The notes below the pieces were generated by a model that was not told where the DNA came from, ran no database searches, and saw nothing but the letters and a program-made list of their open reading frames with translations. Positions 60,982-64,000 of a DNA stretch of 64,000 nucleotides are shown here, piece after piece. A program made the translations under genes and the position numbers. Source of the DNA: DATARN01 sp963851105 (lineage in GTDB: Bacteria > Actinomycetota > Acidimicrobiia > Acidimicrobiales > Palsa-688); the NCBI GenBank assembly GCA_963851105.1, contig CAWKNP010000009.1, positions 186,001-250,000 on the forward strand. The letters run 5' to 3'. Numbering within the stretch: position 1 is the stretch's first letter; each line of letters begins with the position of its first letter.

Positions 60982-61349
60982 GGCGGCGGGCGGAATTGTT
61001 CTACCGGTCCCTGAGCTCGGGCGCTTATGCTGAGAACCACGCCCGGCACGAGTTGATGCGGACGGCCGGACACCGTCGCTATTACCACACCGTTTTGGGT
61101 GGCAACGGTGACACCGACGCCCTCAAGCGGCGATCCGAGCTGGGAAAGGACGGAGTGGGCGCGAGTTGTCCCGTCCCTTGGGCCGGCGCCAACGAGTCGG
61201 GCCGCGTCGACCGCCTGGCGGGCCGCGGTCTCGGCCGCCTGGCGCGCCCAGTAATACTCCATGCCCTGAAACACCATTGTCATGGCGAGGAGAACTGCCG
61301 GTAGCATGATGACCGTCTGCAGCGTGGCCGAGCCCCACTGGCGCGCTAT
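60978..61349 (-). CDS. TadE-like pseudopilin, start codon unresolved
   Basis: About 123 aa. RQWGSATLQTVIMLPAVLLAMTMVFQGMEYYWARQAAETAARQAVD is a TadE-type pseudopilin N-terminus (though the usual Glu is Gln-Thr-Val), followed by a short domain. No ATG, GTG or TTG lies in frame close upstream. ATA at 61347-61349 overlaps the flp TAG stop in the same way ATGA overlaps join the other genes, so a rare ATA start or a base error is possible. ATG 61307 would cut into the membrane helix. Confidence 0.6.
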   Translation of the reverse strand: MARQWGSATLQTVIMLPAVLLAMTMVFQGMEYYWARQAAETAARQAVDAARLVGAGPRDGTTRAHSVLSQLGSPLEGVGVTVATQNGVVIATVSGRPHQLVPGVVLSISARAQGPVEQFRPPP

Positions 61350-61537
61350 TTGATCTTGGTTTGATGGCTCTGGACCGCGGCCACGATGGCCGCTCCGGCG
61401 GCGATCGCGGCGGCGGAAAGAACGGCCGTTATGATCACCTGCTCCAGTGTCAGCGAACCGCGCTCGTCGCGTCCGGTTACTGCCATGCGAGCATTCAGAT
61501 ACAGAAACAACATCTGGCAGAACTCCAATGTTCCCAC
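61346..61537 (-). CDS. flp: Flp-family type IVb pilin
   Basis: 63 aa. Short leader then RGSLTLEQVIITAVLSAAAIAAGAAIVAAVQSHQTKIK; GSLTLE carries the Gly and Glu expected around the prepilin cleavage site, and the hydrophobic helix follows. Major subunit of the Tad pilus. GTG 61537 has an AAGGAG site 5-6 nt upstream, the strongest in the operon, as expected for an abundant pilin. Confidence 0.8.
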   Translation of the reverse strand: MGTLEFCQMLFLYLNARMAVTGRDERGSLTLEQVIITAVLSAAAIAAGAAIVAAVQSHQTKIK

Positions 61538-61568
61538 TGTTTCTCCTTTGCTGAGTATTGGCAGGCAT

Positions 61569-62435
61569 TTATAACCTGGCCACCGCGGGATAGCCGATGA
61601 CCAGCAGAAAGCCGGCGAGGAGCATGACCATCGGGAAACTCATCCGCTCGGTCATCGAGCCTGCCCTGGCTTCCACCTCCGACGCCGCCTCCTCGCGCAG
61701 CGTCTTGGCCTGGGAGTTGAGCGCCTCGCGAACCTTGGCGCCCTTTTCCTCGGCCAGACCCATGTTCTGGGCCAACACCGTCAACTCCTCGACCCCGAGC
61801 CGCTCGCCCAACCTCTCGAGGGCCACCCACGCGCCTTGCCGACCGTCGCCTGGGAGGCTGGCCCTCACGAGTTCGAAGGCCCAACCGGCGCCGGCACTCG
61901 CAGCCGCCGCTAATGCACCGTCAACGTCCTCACCGGCGGCGACCAGCACCGCGGCCAGGTCGCAGATCACCGCGACGGCCTCGCGCATCGCATCGCGCCG
62001 CTCGCTCGCCTGGCTCCGCACGGTTGCCCGAGGCACCCCGGCTCCCACGACCGCCGCCAAACCCGTAAGCATGATGTCGACCGCCGCCGGCAGGTGGAAG
62101 CCTTCGACGACGAGCGTCGCACAAACCGAAACTGCGAGTGCCGCGATCAGGGCGGCAGTCGTGAGGATCTGGCGGACGAAATCCGCCGGAGTCTGACCCG
62201 TCACCGTCAGGTCCCGAAACAACTGGGGAAAATGGGCGCTGTCCGGGTCGAGTGTCGCCCGAAGGGATCGTCCGAATGCGTCCCAGAAATCGCCGGGTGC
62301 CGGAACGGATATTGTCCGCGGCGACAACAATTCGTCGAGTTCAGCGGCCAAGGATGGGATACGGGGCACCAGCGCCCAAGTCAACAAGGCGACACCGAGG
62401 GTGAACGCAAAGGCGCATGCCAAAACCAGCGTCAT
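61569..62435 (-). CDS. tadC: Tad-type pilus inner-membrane protein TadC
   Basis: 288 aa. Type II secretion system F-domain protein: N-terminal helix, two central helices (about 108-150), DLAAVLVAAGEDVDGALAAAASAG region and a C-terminal helix pair ending FPMVMLLAGFLLVIGYPAV. Pairs with TadB as the assembly platform. ATG overlaps the tadB stop by 4 nt. Confidence 0.9.
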   Translation of the reverse strand: MTLVLACAFAFTLGVALLTWALVPRIPSLAAELDELLSPRTISVPAPGDFWDAFGRSLRATLDPDSAHFPQLFRDLTVTGQTPADFVRQILTTAALIAALAVSVCATLVVEGFHLPAAVDIMLTGLAAVVGAGVPRATVRSQASERRDAMREAVAVICDLAAVLVAAGEDVDGALAAAASAGAGWAFELVRASLPGDGRQGAWVALERLGERLGVEELTVLAQNMGLAEEKGAKVREALNSQAKTLREEAASEVEARAGSMTERMSFPMVMLLAGFLLVIGYPAVARL

Positions 62436-63268
62436 GAACCCTCCGAAACCCGCAAACGGAGGTGTCTCGGTCCGCCAATGCTGTCCATCTTGGCCATGCC
62501 GAGCAGGCCGACGGCGAACGCCGCCCCCGCGAGCGCGATCACGGCTTGTCCTTGCGGCGCGTCGTAGGGAGCGAGGTAGGAGCCGGACAGCAGGTAGATC
62601 ACGACCAACCACACCGTGACTGCGGTGATCACGCTCCACATGGCTGTTCGCAACCGCCGCCGGTCTTTTTCGATTGACCGGCGGGTACGGACTTGTTCCT
62701 CCGTAGCCCGAGCAACCTCGTCGAAAAGAGCTGCGAGTTTCGCGGTGCGTCGGGTCAAGGCAAAGCTCAGGCTCACGGCCAGAAGCTCCGCCATAGGGTC
62801 GTTCACCTCGGCAGCGAAAGCCGAGAGAACTCGATCGGGATCCTCGCCGCGCAGTCGCTCTGCCATTTCGGCGACGGCAGGAGCAATCGCGGTAGGAGCC
62901 ATCGCGACACATCCTCGTATCGCTTCCGCGACATCAGCGCCGACCAAAACCTGATCACGCATCATTCCCGCCAAGCGGGCGACGGCGGTGGCAACGGCCA
63001 TTTCGTTCCGGCGCTGCCGGCCTCTCGCGACCAGCGACGGAAGCCAAAAGGCGAGCGCGCCCATCCAAGCCCCGGCAACCGGCCAGCCGGTCACGGCCCA
63101 AAGTGCGACTGCGACGGCCACACCCAGGGTTACCCGCCACCAGGTTGTCCGACCTTGTCCGCTCGATCGCTGGAGAGCAGGTTGTGGCGAGCCGGTGACC
63201 GCGATCGTGATAAGGGCGGCGCCGATCGCGGCAATTGCCGCGGAGAGGGCCACGATCGTGAGGGTCAC
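62432..63268 (-). CDS. tadB: Tad-type pilus inner-membrane protein TadB
   Basis: 278 aa. Type II secretion system F domain with N-terminal helices (about 3-28, 45-75) and a C-terminal helix pair after the EEQVRTRRSIEKDRRRLRTAMW cytosolic turn. ATG overlaps the tadA stop by 4 nt. Confidence 0.9.
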   Translation of the reverse strand: MTLTIVALSAAIAAIGAALITIAVTGSPQPALQRSSGQGRTTWWRVTLGVAVAVALWAVTGWPVAGAWMGALAFWLPSLVARGRQRRNEMAVATAVARLAGMMRDQVLVGADVAEAIRGCVAMAPTAIAPAVAEMAERLRGEDPDRVLSAFAAEVNDPMAELLAVSLSFALTRRTAKLAALFDEVARATEEQVRTRRSIEKDRRRLRTAMWSVITAVTVWLVVIYLLSGSYLAPYDAPQGQAVIALAGAAFAVGLLGMAKMDSIGGPRHLRLRVSEGS

Positions 63269-64000
63269 CGGCCGCCCTCAGCCGCCACGAGGGCGCGGTC
63301 GACGCCGGCACTGAACAGGTCGGCAGCCAGTTCAGGCGTCATCGAGACATTTGATCGCCGGGCCACTCCGTCCCCGTCGGCTCGCCACAGTTCTCGCGAC
63401 GCGGGGATTTGCGATTCGACGCTTCCCGTCACCTCACGGACCGAACGCACGATCGGGCGGTGATCTCGGGGACTGCGGCCCAGATGAATGACTACGTCGA
63501 GAGCGTCGGCGATGTCATATATCACGTCCTCACGGCGCGGTGCTTCGGGGGCGCGAGACGCGTATTTGGCCAACCGAGTGAACACCTGCATGGCGGAGCT
63601 GGCATGGATCGTGCAGCAACTTCCGTCGTTGCCCTGGCTCATGGCGTCCAGCAAGGAAACGCACTCGCCGCCGCGAACCTCGCCGACGATCACTCGTGAT
63701 GGATTCAGGCGCAGGGCCAGACGGGTCAATTCGAGCATAGTGACCTCTCCGACGCCTTCGACATTGGGACGGCACGTCCGCAGCGGGACCACGTCACTGT
63801 GGCGGCCATCGAGATGCAGCCCGAGCTCATAGGTGTCTTCGACGGTGACGATTCGCTCCATGCTCGGGATCTCGTGGGCCCAGACGGCTTGCATGGTCGT
63901 CTTTCCGACCCCGGTACCCCCGCCGATTACGATATTGCGCTTGCAACGGGCGAGTCCGGCGAGAACCTCAGAAAGCTGCGGGGTGATCATCCGCCAGCGG
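63265..64000 (-). CDS. tadA: secretion ATPase TadA/CpaF (5-prime end outside the window)
   Basis: C-terminal 240-plus residues of the Tad pilus motor ATPase. Walker A GGGTGVGKTT, Asp box VTVEDTYEL, Walker B RVIVGEVRGGE and His box CTIHASSA are visible. The frame is open to the right edge (RWRMITPQLSEVL), so the N-terminal domain lies beyond 64000. Hydrolyses ATP in the cytosol to drive Flp pilus assembly. Confidence 0.92.
   Translation of the reverse strand, partial: RWRMITPQLSEVLAGLARCKRNIVIGGGTGVGKTTMQAVWAHEIPSMERIVTVEDTYELGLHLDGRHSDVVPLRTCRPNVEGVGEVTMLELTRLALRLNPSRVIVGEVRGGECVSLLDAMSQGNDGSCCTIHASSAMQVFTRLAKYASRAPEAPRREDVIYDIADALDVVIHLGRSPRDHRPIVRSVREVTGSVESQIPASRELWRADGDGVARRSNVSMTPELAADLFSAGVDRALVAAEGGR

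Noticed and set aside
1..64000. tRNA or rRNA genes
   Set aside because: No cloverleaf-like or conserved rRNA segments were noticed on either strand. A covariance-model scan was not possible, so a missed tRNA cannot be excluded.

Overview
The window is high-GC (about 70% by eye), densely packed DNA from an actinobacterium. It carries a division/wall cluster ending in sepF-yggT-divIVA, a bacterial proteasome activator (Bpa), a DksA/TraR zinc-finger protein, a type-2-like isoleucyl-tRNA synthetase and menaquinone genes. I infer an uncultured or poorly studied lineage near Acidimicrobiia. The class is a guess from gene content; no 16S rRNA or tRNA gene was seen.

Layout. 1-11.7 kb: small secreted and unknown proteins, a VOC protein, an HNH-like protein, helicase HrpB, an APC permease fused to an OB-fold domain, a cysteine-rich protein, a GNAT acetyltransferase and a cyclopropane-fatty-acid-synthase-like methyltransferase. 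11.8-31.3 kb: the division/cell-wall (dcw) cluster on + (mraZ, rsmH, ftsL, ftsI, murE, mraY, murD, ftsW, murG, murC, murB, ftsQ, ftsZ, pgeF, yggS, sepF, yggT, divIVA), mostly joined by 4-nt overlaps. No murF lies between murE and mraY. 31.5-34.1 kb: a membrane-anchored, very acidic 885-aa protein with seven copies of a roughly 52-aa domain, directly after divIVA. This is the most interesting gene here. 34.1-37.3 kb: ileS on -, with one apparent frameshift. 37.4-42.3 kb: DUF167, DksA/TraR, lspA, rluD, Rrf2 regulator, phosphodiesterase, bpa. 42.3-46.5 kb: a palindromic repeat array, then dnaE1 behind a DnaA-box-like palindrome. 46.6-51.1 kb: unknown genes, a YyaL/DUF255 thioredoxin-fold protein and an SDR. 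51.1-56.5 kb: menE, menA, menH and menD, with a G-rich 63-bp minisatellite in the menE/menA divergent region. 56.6-64 kb: a damaged unknown gene, then a Tad/Flp pilus operon on - (tadA, tadB, tadC, flp, two tadE-like, one tadG-like, and a LysM-BTAD membrane protein) that runs off the right edge.

How the parts work together. MurE, MraY, MurD, MurG, MurC and MurB make and export lipid II. FtsW, FtsI, FtsL, FtsQ, FtsZ and SepF form the divisome, and DivIVA marks poles or septum. The seven-repeat protein may be a scaffold of the same machinery. The men genes supply part of menaquinone synthesis. The Tad operon encodes an adhesive pilus.

Three sequence habits recur. First, many lone genes carry a TAnnnT -10 box only 5-8 nt before the start codon, as expected of leaderless transcripts; this also helps fix starts. 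Second, several housekeeping proteins carry low-complexity expansions (HrpB, APC-OB linker, the ftsL-ftsI interval, MurB, YggS, MenE). Third, two or three reading frames break at C/G homopolymers, so base accuracy should be checked before any gene is called a pseudogene.
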